DNA from: Rhodobacteraceae bacterium UBA3069 | GTDB taxonomy: Bacteria > Pseudomonadota > Alphaproteobacteria > Rhodobacterales > Rhodobacteraceae | Direction: 5' to 3' | DNA: 64,000 nt | Assembly: GCA_002366795.1 (NCBI GenBank) | Contig: DFBX01000106.1 | Location: 20,517 to 84,516, forward strand | Shown here: one piece after another, positions 46,432 through 56,208 of the stretch | How the letters are laid out: every line of letters begins with the position of its first letter | Numbering within the stretch: the first letter of the stretch is position 1 | Position numbers and translations under genes: made by a program | The notes under the pieces: model-generated | The model's input: the letters and a program-made list of their open reading frames with translations, nothing else | Told to the model about the DNA's origin: nothing | Database searches by the model: none

Positions 46432-46619
46432 CCGAAACGCCCCGCACCACCGATTTCGACCGCCGCATGCTAGAGGCATTGGTCTGTCCCAAAACCGGCG
46501 CGCGGCTGGAGTATGACGCGGAAAAGCACGAGTTGATCAGCAAGGCCGCGCATCTGGCCTATCCCATCCGCAACGGCATTCCCGTGATGCTGATCGACGA
46601 GGCGCGCAGCATCGACTGA
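46428..46619 (+). CDS. Trm112-family small protein (YcaR-like)
   Basis: 63 residues with the CPKTGARL segment, LISKAAHLAYPIRNGIPVML. Only one Cys of the usual zinc pattern is present. In eukaryotes and archaea Trm112 activates methyltransferases; the bacterial role is unclear. Coupled to the Lon-domain gene. Three bases separate it from the convergent ubiH-family gene. Confidence 0.85.
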   Translation: MTETPRTTDFDRRMLEALVCPKTGARLEYDAEKHELISKAAHLAYPIRNGIPVMLIDEARSID

Positions 46620-46622
46620 CGC

Positions 46623-47879
46623 CTAGCCACGCATCAGGTCGGGCAGATCGCCGGTCAGGCCAGCCGCTTCACGGATGAACGTGCGGCGCAGGGCTGGCAC
46701 GGCATTGACCGCCCCCATGCCCACGTCCCGCACCAGCCGCAGCAGCGGATTATCGTTGGAAAACACCTTGTTGGTCAGGTCTGTCGCCGCGGCCAGCGTG
46801 GCCGTGTCGAACCTGCGCCATTCTTGGTAGCGGTCCAGAACAAAGGTCGATCCGATATCCTCGCCCCGCCGCTTGGCATCGCCCATGACCTGCGCCAAGG
46901 CACCAACATCGCGCAGCCCCGCGTTCAACCCCTGCCCCGCAATCGGGTGCATCCCATGCGCCGCATCCCCTATCAGCGCCAGGCGTTCGGCGACAAAGGA
47001 ATTGGCGATGGTCAGGTTCAGCGGATAAGTAAATCTTTGCCCTTCCAGGGAAATCTCGCCCAGGAAATCGCCGAAGCGCGGGCGCAGCATCTGCATATAC
47101 GCATCCTCGTCCAGCGCGTTGAAGGCAGCTGCGTTGGCATGGGTTTCGGACCAGACAATCGACGACCGATTTCCCGGCAGGGGCAGGATCGCCAGCGGCC
47201 CCGGCGGCATGAAGAACTGGTGTGCCACGCCATGATGCGGTTTTTCATGCGCAATCGCGCAGACCAACGCAGTTTGCCCGTAATCCCATCCCGTCCGCTT
47301 GATGCCCGCGCGTTCCACCGTACCAGACCGCCGGCCATCGGCCCCGATCAGAACCCGCCCCGACAGCGCACCGCTCGATTCCAGCTTGATCTGCACACCC
47401 TGCGGGTTGGCCTCTTGCGCGATGACATTTTCATCGTTTTGCATGGAAATCAGCGGGTTATCATCCACTGCACTCAGCAGGGCCAGGCGCAGATAGCGGT
47501 CTTCCAGCATGTGCCCCATCGGACCTTCTTCGATCTCGGCATGGTCGAAATGCAGCATGAAGGGCGACAGTGGCCCCTCGCCGGCGCGCCCGTCACTTAC
47601 CTTGATCTCAAGCATCGGCTGGGCGTTGTCCGCCACCGCATCCCAGACGCCAAGATTGCGCAAAAGTCGGACCGAGGACATGGCCAAGGCATAGGACCGC
47701 CCGTCGAAATCGCCCGCCTCCATCCGCGCCTTGGGCAGCGCGTCAATCACGATGGATGACAGCCCGTCACGGGCGGCGGCAAGGGCTAGCGCAGGGCCGT
47801 TCAGACCCCCGCCAACGATCAGCAGGTCGGCATCATGTTTCATGCGCTGCAATATGGACGGATCAGCAGGATTGTCCAT
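46623..47879 (-). CDS. UbiH/UbiF/Coq6-family FAD-dependent hydroxylase
   Basis: 418 residues. FAD-binding motif LLIVGGGLNGPALALA near the start, second FAD motif RLALIGDAAHGMHPIAGQGLNAGLRDV near 300. It hydroxylates the aromatic ring of a ubiquinone precursor at the membrane; which carbon cannot be told. Start is ambiguous between ATG 47879 (weak AAGG) and ATG 47843, which matches the usual family start better. Confidence 0.87.
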   Translation of the reverse strand: MDNPADPSILQRMKHDADLLIVGGGLNGPALALAAARDGLSSIVIDALPKARMEAGDFDGRSYALAMSSVRLLRNLGVWDAVADNAQPMLEIKVSDGRAGEGPLSPFMLHFDHAEIEEGPMGHMLEDRYLRLALLSAVDDNPLISMQNDENVIAQEANPQGVQIKLESSGALSGRVLIGADGRRSGTVERAGIKRTGWDYGQTALVCAIAHEKPHHGVAHQFFMPPGPLAILPLPGNRSSIVWSETHANAAAFNALDEDAYMQMLRPRFGDFLGEISLEGQRFTYPLNLTIANSFVAERLALIGDAAHGMHPIAGQGLNAGLRDVGALAQVMGDAKRRGEDIGSTFVLDRYQEWRRFDTATLAAATDLTNKVFSNDNPLLRLVRDVGMGAVNAVPALRRTFIREAAGLTGDLPDLMRG

Positions 47880-47930
47880 GCGCCTTGCTGCCGCTACCGT
47901 CACGAAACTGGCATGATAGCGGAGGGCAAG

Positions 47931-49268
47931 ATGCAGGAATGGCTGAACGCAAGCGCGGGCGATCTGGGGCGCGGGATTGGCGTGGGCAAGATTGACCCCG
48001 TCGATCTGACCGAAACCTATCTGGAGGCGATCACCGCCCACGAATTTACCCCCCGCATCTATGCGCGCCTGACCGAGGACCGCGCCCGGGCCGAGGCAAA
48101 GGCCGCCAGCGACCGCGCGAAGGCGGGGCAGCGGTTGGGTCTGCTGGACGGGGTGCCGATCAGTTGGAAAGACCTGTTCGACAGCGCGGGCGTGGGAACC
48201 GAGGCAGGCTCGGCGCTGTTGGCGGGCCGCGTGCCAGACCGTGACGCGCGGGTGCTACGCAATGCCACCGCCGCTGGGCTGGTCTGCCTGGGCAAGACCC
48301 ACATGACGGAACTGGCCTTTTCGGGGCTGGGGCTGAATCCTGTCACGCAATCGCCGCCCTGCTTGAATGACACTTCGGCAGTGTCCGGCGGGTCCAGTTC
48401 CGGCGCGGCGACCAGCGTCGCCTTCGGTCTGGCCGCCTGCGGGATCGGGTCGGATACGGGCGGCTCGGTCCGCGTGCCGTCGGGCTGGAACGATCTGGTC
48501 GGGCTGAAAACCACATCCGGCCGGGTCAGCCTTGATGGCGTCGTGCAGCTTTGCGCCAAGTTCGACACGGTCGGCCCGCTGGCCCGCACGGTTGAAGATG
48601 CCGCGCTGATGCTGGCCGCATTGGAAGGCGGGCGCGCCGCCGATCTGCGCGGCGCAACGCTGGCCGGTCGCCGCCTGGCGGTTCTGCGCGACGTGGTGAT
48701 GGATGATCTGGACCCGAAGGTGCAGGCCGGTTTCGATGCCGCGCTTGATGCCTTCCGCGCCGCGGGTGCCGTGATCGAAAACCTGTCCGCCCCCGAAATC
48801 CCCGACGCGATGGAACTTGCTGGTCTACTCTATACGTCAGAGGCTTACGGCACATGGGGCAAGATGATCGAGGCGAACCCAACCGCCATGTACCCCGAGG
48901 TTCTGACCCGCTTCCGCGCGGGCAAAGCCCATGCCGCCCATGACTACGTCGCCGGCTGGCTAAAACTGGACGCACTGCGGCAAACCTGGGCCAGACGCAC
49001 CGCCGGTTTCGATGCCGTGCTGTGCCCCACCGCCCCGATCCTGCCACCTGAAAAGACCCGCCTGGAAAGCGACAGCGCCTATTTCACCGAACGCAACCTA
49101 CTGACCCTGCGCAACACCCGCGTTGGCAACCTGATGGGCAGTTGCGCCGTGACCCTGCCCACCGGCATCCCTTCGGTTGGAATCACCCTGATGGGCCAAC
49201 CCATGCAAGAGGAACGTCTGCTGCGCCTCGCCCGCGGCGCGGAACTGGCCCTACAACCCAAAGACTGA
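47931..49268 (+). CDS. Amidase-signature hydrolase
   Basis: 445 residues. Ser-cisSer-Lys triad visible: Lys in PISWKDLFDS, first Ser in SGGSSSGAA, nucleophilic Ser in GSDTGGSVRVPS. These hydrolyse amides and resemble GatA, but no gatB/gatC adjoins, so a free amidase is likely; the substrate is unknown. GGAGGG lies four bases before ATG 47931. Divergent from the ubiH-family gene, followed by a very stable hairpin. Confidence 0.88.
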   Translation: MQEWLNASAGDLGRGIGVGKIDPVDLTETYLEAITAHEFTPRIYARLTEDRARAEAKAASDRAKAGQRLGLLDGVPISWKDLFDSAGVGTEAGSALLAGRVPDRDARVLRNATAAGLVCLGKTHMTELAFSGLGLNPVTQSPPCLNDTSAVSGGSSSGAATSVAFGLAACGIGSDTGGSVRVPSGWNDLVGLKTTSGRVSLDGVVQLCAKFDTVGPLARTVEDAALMLAALEGGRAADLRGATLAGRRLAVLRDVVMDDLDPKVQAGFDAALDAFRAAGAVIENLSAPEIPDAMELAGLLYTSEAYGTWGKMIEANPTAMYPEVLTRFRAGKAHAAHDYVAGWLKLDALRQTWARRTAGFDAVLCPTAPILPPEKTRLESDSAYFTERNLLTLRNTRVGNLMGSCAVTLPTGIPSVGITLMGQPMQEERLLRLARGAELALQPKD

Positions 49269-49283
49269 CCTTTCGGGCAGTCC

Positions 49284-49327
49284 GGGGCGGGGGCGGGGTG
49301 GCCGCAAGGTCACCCCGCCCCCGCCCC
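49284..49327 (+). terminator. Extremely GC-rich 20-bp hairpin with GCAA tetraloop
   Basis: A 17-bp perfect G/C stem (49284-49300 with 49311-49327) continues as GCC/GGT and closes on a GCAA (GNRA-type) loop at 49304-49307. It begins 15 bp after the amidase stop. No T-run follows, so it may act as a 3' stability structure or factor-dependent terminator rather than a classic one. Confidence 0.6.
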
Positions 49328-49499
49328 CCTCGCGATGCCGCAAGGCAGCGCAACAATGCCCCTTGGAATCCCCCCAAACCGCCATGGCGAAATTGCCACA
49401 AGCCACCCCGCATCGGCGCAAATCCGTGGACGCATCGCCCCGCTTTGGGTAACTTGTTCCCAAACGGGACGACAACGATCCCGGTATCTGAGGCATGTA

Positions 49500-50681
49500 A
49501 TGGATTTACCCGAGCGGTTTTCGAACCTACCGGCTTACGCGTTTCCGCGTCTGCGCGCCCTGTTGGATCATCATCCGGCAGGCGGACCCGTACGGCATAT
49601 GACCATCGGCGAGCCAAAACATCCCTTCCCCGCTTTCGTCCCTGAAATTCTGGCGCGCGAGGTCGCGGGCTTCAATTCTTACCCACCGAACGACGGCTGC
49701 CCCGAACTGCGCGATGCGATCGCCCATTGGGCCACCCGCCGCTATGCCGTGACACTGGACCCCGAAACACAGATCATGGCCGCGAATGGCACCCGCGAGG
49801 CGCTGTATAACATCGCCATGGCCCTGATCCCGGAAACGAAGAACGGCAAGCGCCCCGTGGTGGCCATGCCCAACCCGTTTTACCAAGTCTACATGATCGC
49901 CGCGATTTCAGTGGGGGCCGAACCGGTTTTCGTGCCCGCCACGCGCGACAATGGCCACCTGCCCGATTACGCTGGCATGGACCCCGACCAGCTTGACCGC
50001 TGCGCCGCCGTCTATGTGTGCAGCCCCGCCAACCCACAGGGCGCCGTGGCCGACCGCAGCTATTGGGAAGACCTGATACGCCTTGCCGAAAAGCACGATT
50101 TCCGAATTTTCGCCGACGAATGCTATTCGGAAATCTGGCGTAACGCGCCCCCCGTTGGCGCGCTTGAAGTCGCCCGCGATCTGGGGACCGATCCCGAACG
50201 GGTGACGATTTTCCAATCGCTTTCGAAACGGTCCAATCTGCCGGGGCTGCGCGCGGGCTTCATCGCTGGCGGGCCGAAATCCATCGCGGCGGCGAAACAG
50301 CTGCGCGCCTATTCGGGCGCGCCGATCCCGCTCCCGTTGCAAAAGGTGGCGGCCGCCGCCTGGACGGACGAGGCGCATGTGACGGAAAACCGCCGCCTCT
50401 ATCAGGAAAAATACGCCCTTGCCGACGACGTGTTCAGCGGGGTCAAGGGATACGCACCGCCGCAAGCCGGGTTCTTCCTTTGGCTGCCGGTGCAAGACGG
50501 CGAAGAGGCCGCACTGAAAGCATGGACCGAAACAGGCGTCCGGGTTCTGCCCGGCGCATATCTTAGCCGGGACGCAGGCGGTGCGAACCCCGGCAAGCCA
50601 TATATCCGGGTCGCCATGGTGGCCCCAAAAGACGAGGTGCAGGAAGGGCTTATCGCCCTGCGCGACTGCATCTACGCATAA
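49500..50681 (+). CDS. dapC: PLP aminotransferase, DapC-like (succinyldiaminopimelate aminotransferase)
   Basis: 393 residues, class I fold. HMTIGEPKH near residue 34, NGTREALYN, NPFYQVY, CSPANPQG and PLP Lys in SLSKRSNLPGLRAGF. The pattern matches DapC of the lysine/meso-diaminopimelate pathway, although other class I substrates are possible. ATG 49500 has no strong ribosome-binding site. ftsK follows 21 bp downstream. Confidence 0.72.
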   Translation: MDLPERFSNLPAYAFPRLRALLDHHPAGGPVRHMTIGEPKHPFPAFVPEILAREVAGFNSYPPNDGCPELRDAIAHWATRRYAVTLDPETQIMAANGTREALYNIAMALIPETKNGKRPVVAMPNPFYQVYMIAAISVGAEPVFVPATRDNGHLPDYAGMDPDQLDRCAAVYVCSPANPQGAVADRSYWEDLIRLAEKHDFRIFADECYSEIWRNAPPVGALEVARDLGTDPERVTIFQSLSKRSNLPGLRAGFIAGGPKSIAAAKQLRAYSGAPIPLPLQKVAAAAWTDEAHVTENRRLYQEKYALADDVFSGVKGYAPPQAGFFLWLPVQDGEEAALKAWTETGVRVLPGAYLSRDAGGANPGKPYIRVAMVAPKDEVQEGLIALRDCIYA

Positions 50682-50702
50682 AAGATCAAGAAGGAACGAG
50701 GC

Positions 50703-53678
50703 ATGGCATATCAGACCCGGGGACGTGATCCGCTATTCGACAGCGACATGCAGGCGGCGATTGAAAAACGTGGCAAGGAACTGTTGGGGCTGGCGCTCTT
50801 GGCGCTGGGGCTGGCGGCGGCTGCCATGGTCATCAGCTACCACCCGGACGATCCCAATTTCCTGGCCGTGACGGATGCGCCCGTCCAAAATTGGCTGGGC
50901 CGGTTCGGTGCCTCTATCGCGGGGCCACTGTTCATGATCGTCGGCTGGGGGGCCTGGGGTCTGGCCATCGTGCTTTGCGCCTGGGGTCTTCGGTTTGCCA
51001 TGCATCGCGGGGCCGAACGTGCCATCGGCCGCCTTATCTTTGCGCCGATCTGGATCGCCGTATTGTCGCTTTACGCCACTTCGCTGGTGCCCGGTCAGGC
51101 TTGGGCTGCCACGCACAGCTTTGGCCTTGGCGGTTTGTTTGGTGAAACGGTGATGGGGGCCGTTCTGTATGTTCTGCCGCTTGGATCGCATTTCGCGCTG
51201 AAACTGATGTCATTGCTGATGGGCCTTTTCACCGTCGCGCTGGGTGCCTTCGTTCTGGGCTTCACCCGGGCCGAGGTTTCCCGCATCGCGCGGTTCCTGT
51301 TGGTCGGTCTGGTGATGACCTATGCCTGGGTCATGACCCTTCTGGGCCGCAGCGCCAATGGTGCGCTGGCCGGTGCGCAAGCACTGAAAGCGAAACAGGC
51401 AGAACGCCGCGAGGCCCGCGCCCGCGAGGCAGCAGAAGCCGCCGAATGGGCCGCTCAGCAGGCGCAAACCGCCCCGCCGCAAGGCTGGGACGCAGGTCAT
51501 TCCAACGCCGATGACGTGTTCGAGGATTTCCGCGAACCGATGGAACCCGAGGCCGAGAAACCCTCGCTTCTGTCGCGTATGCCCTCGCTGATCCGCCGCG
51601 CCGATCCCGCGCCGATGCCCGAACCTGAACTTGTGGCGACCGCCGAAGCGCCCGATGCCGACATGCCCGGCCAGGACCGGATCAAGGCGCGGATTTCCGA
51701 TGTGATCAAGGCGCGCGTGCGCTCTGGCCCCGCCGTCGCGCAAAGCCCCGTCGCCGTGCGCGAGGCACCGCTGACCAAGGGCCGTGGCCGTGGCCCCGAT
51801 CCACTGGTGCTGAACATCGTCCATGCAGACGCCGACGGCGGCCTGCCGCCGGAACCGCCCCTGACCGCCGCGCGATATCAGGACACGCCGCAAGCTGCGG
51901 CCGAACCGATGATGGACCGCGAGATTGAACAAAGCGCGCCCGACAGCGCCGCCACCGATCTTCAAGATGACATGCACGATGAAGCGGCCATAGCGGCGCA
52001 ACCCGCACCGCAAAACATCCGCCCGGCCATGCTCGACCGTGCGACTATTCCCACGGTCGAGCCGAAGAAGGTCGTGCAGCATCCGCAGCGCAAGCCGATC
52101 CAGCCCTCGGCCCGGGCGCAAGCCGAAGCGCAGCCCGCGCTGAAATTCGACGAAAGCACGCCGGATTATGAGCTGCCCCCGCTTGGCCTGTTGTCCGACC
52201 CCTCGCTGGTGCAGCGCCACCATCTGAGCGACGAGGCGCTGGAGCAGAACGCCCGTATGCTCGAGGCCGTTCTGGACGATTACGGCGTGAAGGGCGAAAT
52301 CGTATCGGTCCGCCCCGGCCCCGTCGTCACCATGTATGAACTGGAACCCGCGCCGGGCCTGAAAGCCAGCCGCGTCATCGGCCTGGCTGACGATATCGCG
52401 CGTTCGATGTCGGCCCTGTCGGCGCGTGTGTCCACGGTGCCAGGCCGGTCCGTCATCGGTATCGAATTGCCCAATGAAAACCGCGAGATGGTGAACTTCC
52501 GCGAAATCCTCTCGACCCGCGATTTCGGCGACAGCACCATGAAACTGCCGCTTGCCCTAGGCAAGGATATCGGCGGCGATCCGGTTGTCGCGAACCTTGC
52601 GAAGATGCCCCACCTGCTGATCGCAGGGACCACCGGTTCGGGTAAATCCGTGGCGATCAACACCATGATCCTGTCGCTGCTCTATCGCCTGACACCTGAA
52701 GATTGTCGGCTGATCATGATCGACCCCAAGATGCTGGAACTGTCGGTCTATGATGGCATCCCGCACCTTCTGTCCCCCGTTGTGACCGACCCGAAAAAGG
52801 CGGTCGTAGCCCTGAAATGGACCGTCGGCGAGATGGAAGAGCGGTATCGCAAAATGTCGAAAATGGGCGTGCGTAACATCGACGGCTACAACAGCCGCGT
52901 CGCCGATGCGCTGTCCAAGGGCGAATTGTTCAGCCGCACGGTGCAGACCGGTTTTGACGACGACACCGGCGAGCCTGTGTTCGAGACCGAAGAATTCGCA
53001 CCGGAAAAGATGCCCTATATCGTCGTGATCGTAGACGAGATGGCCGACCTGATGATGGTTGCGGGCAAAGAGATCGAGGCTTGCATCCAACGCCTTGCGC
53101 AGATGGCGCGGGCCTCGGGTATCCACCTGATCATGGCCACGCAGCGCCCGTCGGTTGACGTGATCACCGGCACGATCAAGGCCAACTTCCCCACGCGAAT
53201 CTCCTTTCAGGTGACGTCGAAAATCGACAGCCGCACGATCTTGGGCGAAATGGGCGCCGAACAACTGCTGGGTATGGGCGACATGCTGTATATGGCGGGC
53301 GGCGCGAAAATCACCCGTTGCCACGGGCCCTTCGTGTCCGATGAAGAGGTCGAGGAGATCGTGACCCACCTCAAGGCCTACGGCCCGCCGGAATACATGA
53401 ACTCGGTGCTGGATGGCCCGTCCGACGCCCGAGAGGCAGATATCGATGCAGTTTTGGGGCTGGGATCAGGCGACAAGGACGCCGAAGATGCGCTGTATGA
53501 CACCGCCGTGGCGATCGTGATCAAGGACCGCAAATGCTCGACCTCGTACATCCAGCGCAAACTGGCGATCGGCTATAACAAGGCCGCGCGGCTTGTCGAA
53601 CAGATGGAAGACGAAGGCGTGGTCAGCAGCGCCAACCACGTCGGCAAACGCGAGGTTCTGGTGCCCGAACAGCACTGA
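50703..53678 (+). CDS. ftsK: DNA translocase FtsK
   Basis: 991 residues. Four N-terminal membrane helices (about 25-210), an acidic/proline linker (about 230-500), then the RecA-like motor with Walker A GTTGSGKS, LIMIDPKMLELSVYD and Walker B VVIVDEMADLMM, and a C-terminal gamma domain (about 920-991, KLAIGYNKAARLVEQME) that reads KOPS sites. It pumps chromosome DNA at the septum and activates XerCD. AAGGA precedes the ATG. Confidence 0.97.
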   Translation: MAYQTRGRDPLFDSDMQAAIEKRGKELLGLALLALGLAAAAMVISYHPDDPNFLAVTDAPVQNWLGRFGASIAGPLFMIVGWGAWGLAIVLCAWGLRFAMHRGAERAIGRLIFAPIWIAVLSLYATSLVPGQAWAATHSFGLGGLFGETVMGAVLYVLPLGSHFALKLMSLLMGLFTVALGAFVLGFTRAEVSRIARFLLVGLVMTYAWVMTLLGRSANGALAGAQALKAKQAERREARAREAAEAAEWAAQQAQTAPPQGWDAGHSNADDVFEDFREPMEPEAEKPSLLSRMPSLIRRADPAPMPEPELVATAEAPDADMPGQDRIKARISDVIKARVRSGPAVAQSPVAVREAPLTKGRGRGPDPLVLNIVHADADGGLPPEPPLTAARYQDTPQAAAEPMMDREIEQSAPDSAATDLQDDMHDEAAIAAQPAPQNIRPAMLDRATIPTVEPKKVVQHPQRKPIQPSARAQAEAQPALKFDESTPDYELPPLGLLSDPSLVQRHHLSDEALEQNARMLEAVLDDYGVKGEIVSVRPGPVVTMYELEPAPGLKASRVIGLADDIARSMSALSARVSTVPGRSVIGIELPNENREMVNFREILSTRDFGDSTMKLPLALGKDIGGDPVVANLAKMPHLLIAGTTGSGKSVAINTMILSLLYRLTPEDCRLIMIDPKMLELSVYDGIPHLLSPVVTDPKKAVVALKWTVGEMEERYRKMSKMGVRNIDGYNSRVADALSKGELFSRTVQTGFDDDTGEPVFETEEFAPEKMPYIVVIVDEMADLMMVAGKEIEACIQRLAQMARASGIHLIMATQRPSVDVITGTIKANFPTRISFQVTSKIDSRTILGEMGAEQLLGMGDMLYMAGGAKITRCHGPFVSDEEVEEIVTHLKAYGPPEYMNSVLDGPSDAREADIDAVLGLGSGDKDAEDALYDTAVAIVIKDRKCSTSYIQRKLAIGYNKAARLVEQMEDEGVVSSANHVGKREVLVPEQH

Positions 53679-53694
53679 CCACATGAATGAAAGC

Positions 53695-53734
53695 GCGAAG
53701 CGGGCGGGAATGGGATCATTTCCGCCCGCTTCGC
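53695..53734 (+). terminator. Hairpin between ftsK and lolA
   Basis: GCGAAGCGGGCGG (53695-53707) pairs perfectly with CCGCCCGCTTCGC (53722-53734) around a 14-base loop, followed by TTGATT. Probably the ftsK terminator. Confidence 0.65.
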
Positions 53735-53791
53735 TTGATTGTGAAGCAAGTGGGAATGGTAAAAGCCGCACGAGGTATTAAATAGTCATCC

Positions 53792-54403
53792 ATGATAACA
53801 CGTCGCTTTGCACTGGGCCTTGCCCTCGCCCCGCTGATGCTTGCCGCCACCACCGTTACGGCGGCCGAGAAACTGTCGCTGAACGCGATTTCCAAATACC
53901 TGAACGAGATGCAGACAGCCCAAAGCGATTTCACGCAGATCAACGATGACGGCACGATCTCAACCGGCACGATTTATATCAAACGCCCCGGTCGCATCCG
54001 GTTTGAGTACAAACCGCCCGAGAAAACGCTGGTCTTGGCCTCGGCCAATACCGTGGCCGTGTTCGACGCCAAATCCAACACAGGGCCAGAAACCTACCCG
54101 CTGGACAAGACCCCACTGTCGATCATCTTGGCGAAGAACGTGAACTTGGGTCAGGCCCGCATGGTTGTCGGCCACAGGTTTGACGGCACGGCAACGGTGG
54201 TCACGGCGCAAGACCCCGCGCACCCCGAATACGGCAATATCCAGCTGAAGTTCACCGACAATCCCGTGCAGCTGCGCCAATGGGTCATCAATGACGATTC
54301 CGGCAGCTCGACCACGGTGGTTCTTGGCGATCTGACGGTTGGCAAAGCGCTGTCCAACACGATTTTCAACATCCAACTGGCGACGGGCCAAGGCAACCGC
54401 TGA
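53792..54403 (+). CDS. lolA: Outer-membrane lipoprotein carrier protein
   Basis: 203 residues. Signal peptide MITRRFALGLALAPLMLAAT..AAE with twin-arginine-like RR, then a LolA beta-barrel: SDFTQINDDGTISTGTIYIKR and RPGRIRFEY. It shuttles lipoproteins across the periplasm. It follows ftsK, a common order in this lineage. Confidence 0.92.
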   Translation: MITRRFALGLALAPLMLAATTVTAAEKLSLNAISKYLNEMQTAQSDFTQINDDGTISTGTIYIKRPGRIRFEYKPPEKTLVLASANTVAVFDAKSNTGPETYPLDKTPLSIILAKNVNLGQARMVVGHRFDGTATVVTAQDPAHPEYGNIQLKFTDNPVQLRQWVINDDSGSSTTVVLGDLTVGKALSNTIFNIQLATGQGNR

Positions 54404-54426
54404 ACCAACCTTAGGTTTTGGCTGAG

Positions 54427-54535
54427 GTATTTTCGGAACAGTGAAGGGGGCTGCGCGCTGCTCCTGTCACTGTTCCGAAAATACTCTTGGGGGAGCCGCA
54501 TGAAGTGCGGCGGGGGCAACGCCCCCCCCTTTGAC
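54427..54535. repeat. Gene-end repeat, two facing copies forming an 18-bp stem
   Basis: GTATTTTCGGAACAGTGA (54427-54444) and its exact complement (54467-54484) make an 18-bp stem with a 22-base loop. On the right arm, read on the minus strand, the box is preceded by GGGGG/CCCCC hairpins as in the copy at 5021-5084. It lies between convergent lolA and lytic transglycosylase genes and could stop transcription from both sides. Confidence 0.68.
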
Positions 54536-54540
54536 CGGCT

Positions 54541-55131
54541 TCAGCGCAAACGGCGCGGGCAAGTGCGCAATTGCGCGTCATAGATCACCGCGCGGTCGCC
54601 GACCTTGCTCGATACCCTCAGCAGCCAGCTTTTCGCGTTGTAGGACCGCCGGTTATAGCCGGTGTGTCCCTCGTGATAGGCAAGGTATTGATTGCGCGCA
54701 TCGGTCAGTGAAACGCCGGTCTTGGCCCGCGTCTTGTTCATGTACCAACCCATGAAATCGGTGGCATCCTTGATGTCATCGCGCCGCGCGCTGCGGCGGC
54801 CCGTCTCGCGGCGGTATTCATCCCATGTGCCATCCAGCGCCTGGGAATACCCGTAGGCCGAACTTTGCCGCCCCATAGGAATCACGCCAGCCACGTAACG
54901 CAGCGGCGTACGCGCGTTACCGATGAATTTGCTTTCCTGGTAGATCGTCGCCATCTGAACCGCCACGGGGACGTTCCATTTGCGTTCCGTCGCCTTGAAG
55001 GCGCGGCCATAAGTCGGGCGCTGGGCAAGGATGGAGCACGCGTTATCAAGGTTCCGCGGCGCGGAATAGTTACCGCCGCCGCAGGACGCAAGCACCATCA
55101 GAAACACCGTAGCGCGAAGAGTTCTGCTCAT
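54541..55131 (-). CDS. Lytic transglycosylase-like lipoprotein (SLT domain)
   Basis: 196 residues. Lipoprotein signal ending in LASCGGG with lipobox Cys 17. The SLT/lysozyme-like core has catalytic Glu in ATIYQESKFIG, SSAYGYSQALDGTWDEY and LAYHEGHTGYNR. It cleaves peptidoglycan glycan strands in the periplasm, attached to a membrane. Confidence 0.86.
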   Translation of the reverse strand: MSRTLRATVFLMVLASCGGGNYSAPRNLDNACSILAQRPTYGRAFKATERKWNVPVAVQMATIYQESKFIGNARTPLRYVAGVIPMGRQSSAYGYSQALDGTWDEYRRETGRRSARRDDIKDATDFMGWYMNKTRAKTGVSLTDARNQYLAYHEGHTGYNRRSYNAKSWLLRVSSKVGDRAVIYDAQLRTCPRRLR

Positions 55132-55242
55132 CTGCCTCTCGCTCTTATTATGCGGGTTTATCCCCGTCTATTACGGACAGTGTACCGGAAAACAGGGTGA
55201 TGTGAAATCACGTTTTGTCAGGCTTTCACTGCAATCGCCGCG

Positions 55243-56124
55243 TCACAGCAGCACGGCTAGCAGAAGCGGAATCGCCAGAACAGACAGCAGCGTGGACACC
55301 ACGACCAGCCCCGCCACGGCATCGGAATCCGCGCCGTATTTCGTAGCCAGCAGGTAAGAGGTGACCGCCACGGGCGTCGACACCTGCAACACCAGCACCG
55401 CCAGCGGGATCGGCCCCAGTTCCAGCCAGATCCCGATGCCCCAGGCCACACCCACGCAGATTGCCAGCTTCAGTACCGAAATCCAGATCGCCTGCCCGAT
55501 CCGTCCCGGTGTCAGCCGCGCCACGGCCACGCCAAGCGTGATCAGCATCAGCGGAATCGCCATCTGCCCGATCAGCGTCAGCGTATTGGTGATAACGCGC
55601 GGCGTTTCCCAGCCTTGCCACAGGAAAATCCCGCCAAGGATGGTGGCGGCGACCAGCGGCTCCTTGACCACCTTGGTCAGCGACCCACCCCCCGACACCA
55701 GCCAGATACCAAAGGTGAACGACCAGATCGCCATGATCGCAAAGACCACAACGGCATAGCCCAGCCCCTCGTCCCCGTAGGCGAACATCGCCAGGGGCAG
55801 GCCGATATTACCCGTATTGCCGAAAATAATCGGGGCCAGGTAGGTTCGGACCTCCAGCCGCATCAGCTTCACCATGGCAAAGGCAACGATGGTCACGGCC
55901 CCATAGGCCGCCATTGCCCCCATCGACAGCGCGGTCAGCGCAGCAGGGTCCACCTTGGTTTTCATCAGCGCGGTAAAGATCAGGCAGGGCACCGACAGGG
56001 TCATCGCCAGCCGGGTAACGAATTCAATATTATAGTCGTGGCCCGTCCGGACCCAGACATAGCCAATCACCGCCAGCGCAAAGACCGGCGCGGTGATCTC
56101 CAGAACTGTTAAGGCGAGGTTCAC
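55243..56124 (-). CDS. AEC-family (auxin efflux carrier) transporter
   Basis: 293 residues, GTG start (weak GGGA upstream). About eight to ten membrane spans; typical GNTGNIGLPLAMFAYG near 103 and a C-terminal half with STPVAVTSYLLATKYG. Members move organic acids or auxin-like anions; substrate unknown. Divergent from hspQ with an 84-bp gap. Confidence 0.85.
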   Translation of the reverse strand: MNLALTVLEITAPVFALAVIGYVWVRTGHDYNIEFVTRLAMTLSVPCLIFTALMKTKVDPAALTALSMGAMAAYGAVTIVAFAMVKLMRLEVRTYLAPIIFGNTGNIGLPLAMFAYGDEGLGYAVVVFAIMAIWSFTFGIWLVSGGGSLTKVVKEPLVAATILGGIFLWQGWETPRVITNTLTLIGQMAIPLMLITLGVAVARLTPGRIGQAIWISVLKLAICVGVAWGIGIWLELGPIPLAVLVLQVSTPVAVTSYLLATKYGADSDAVAGLVVVSTLLSVLAIPLLLAVLL

Positions 56125-56208
56125 AGACTGTTTCCCTTGAAGTCCGGTGAATTATTGGACAAATGTGCGCTTCTGCGTCTATCCATAGAGGCAAGGGACT
56201 GCAATCAA

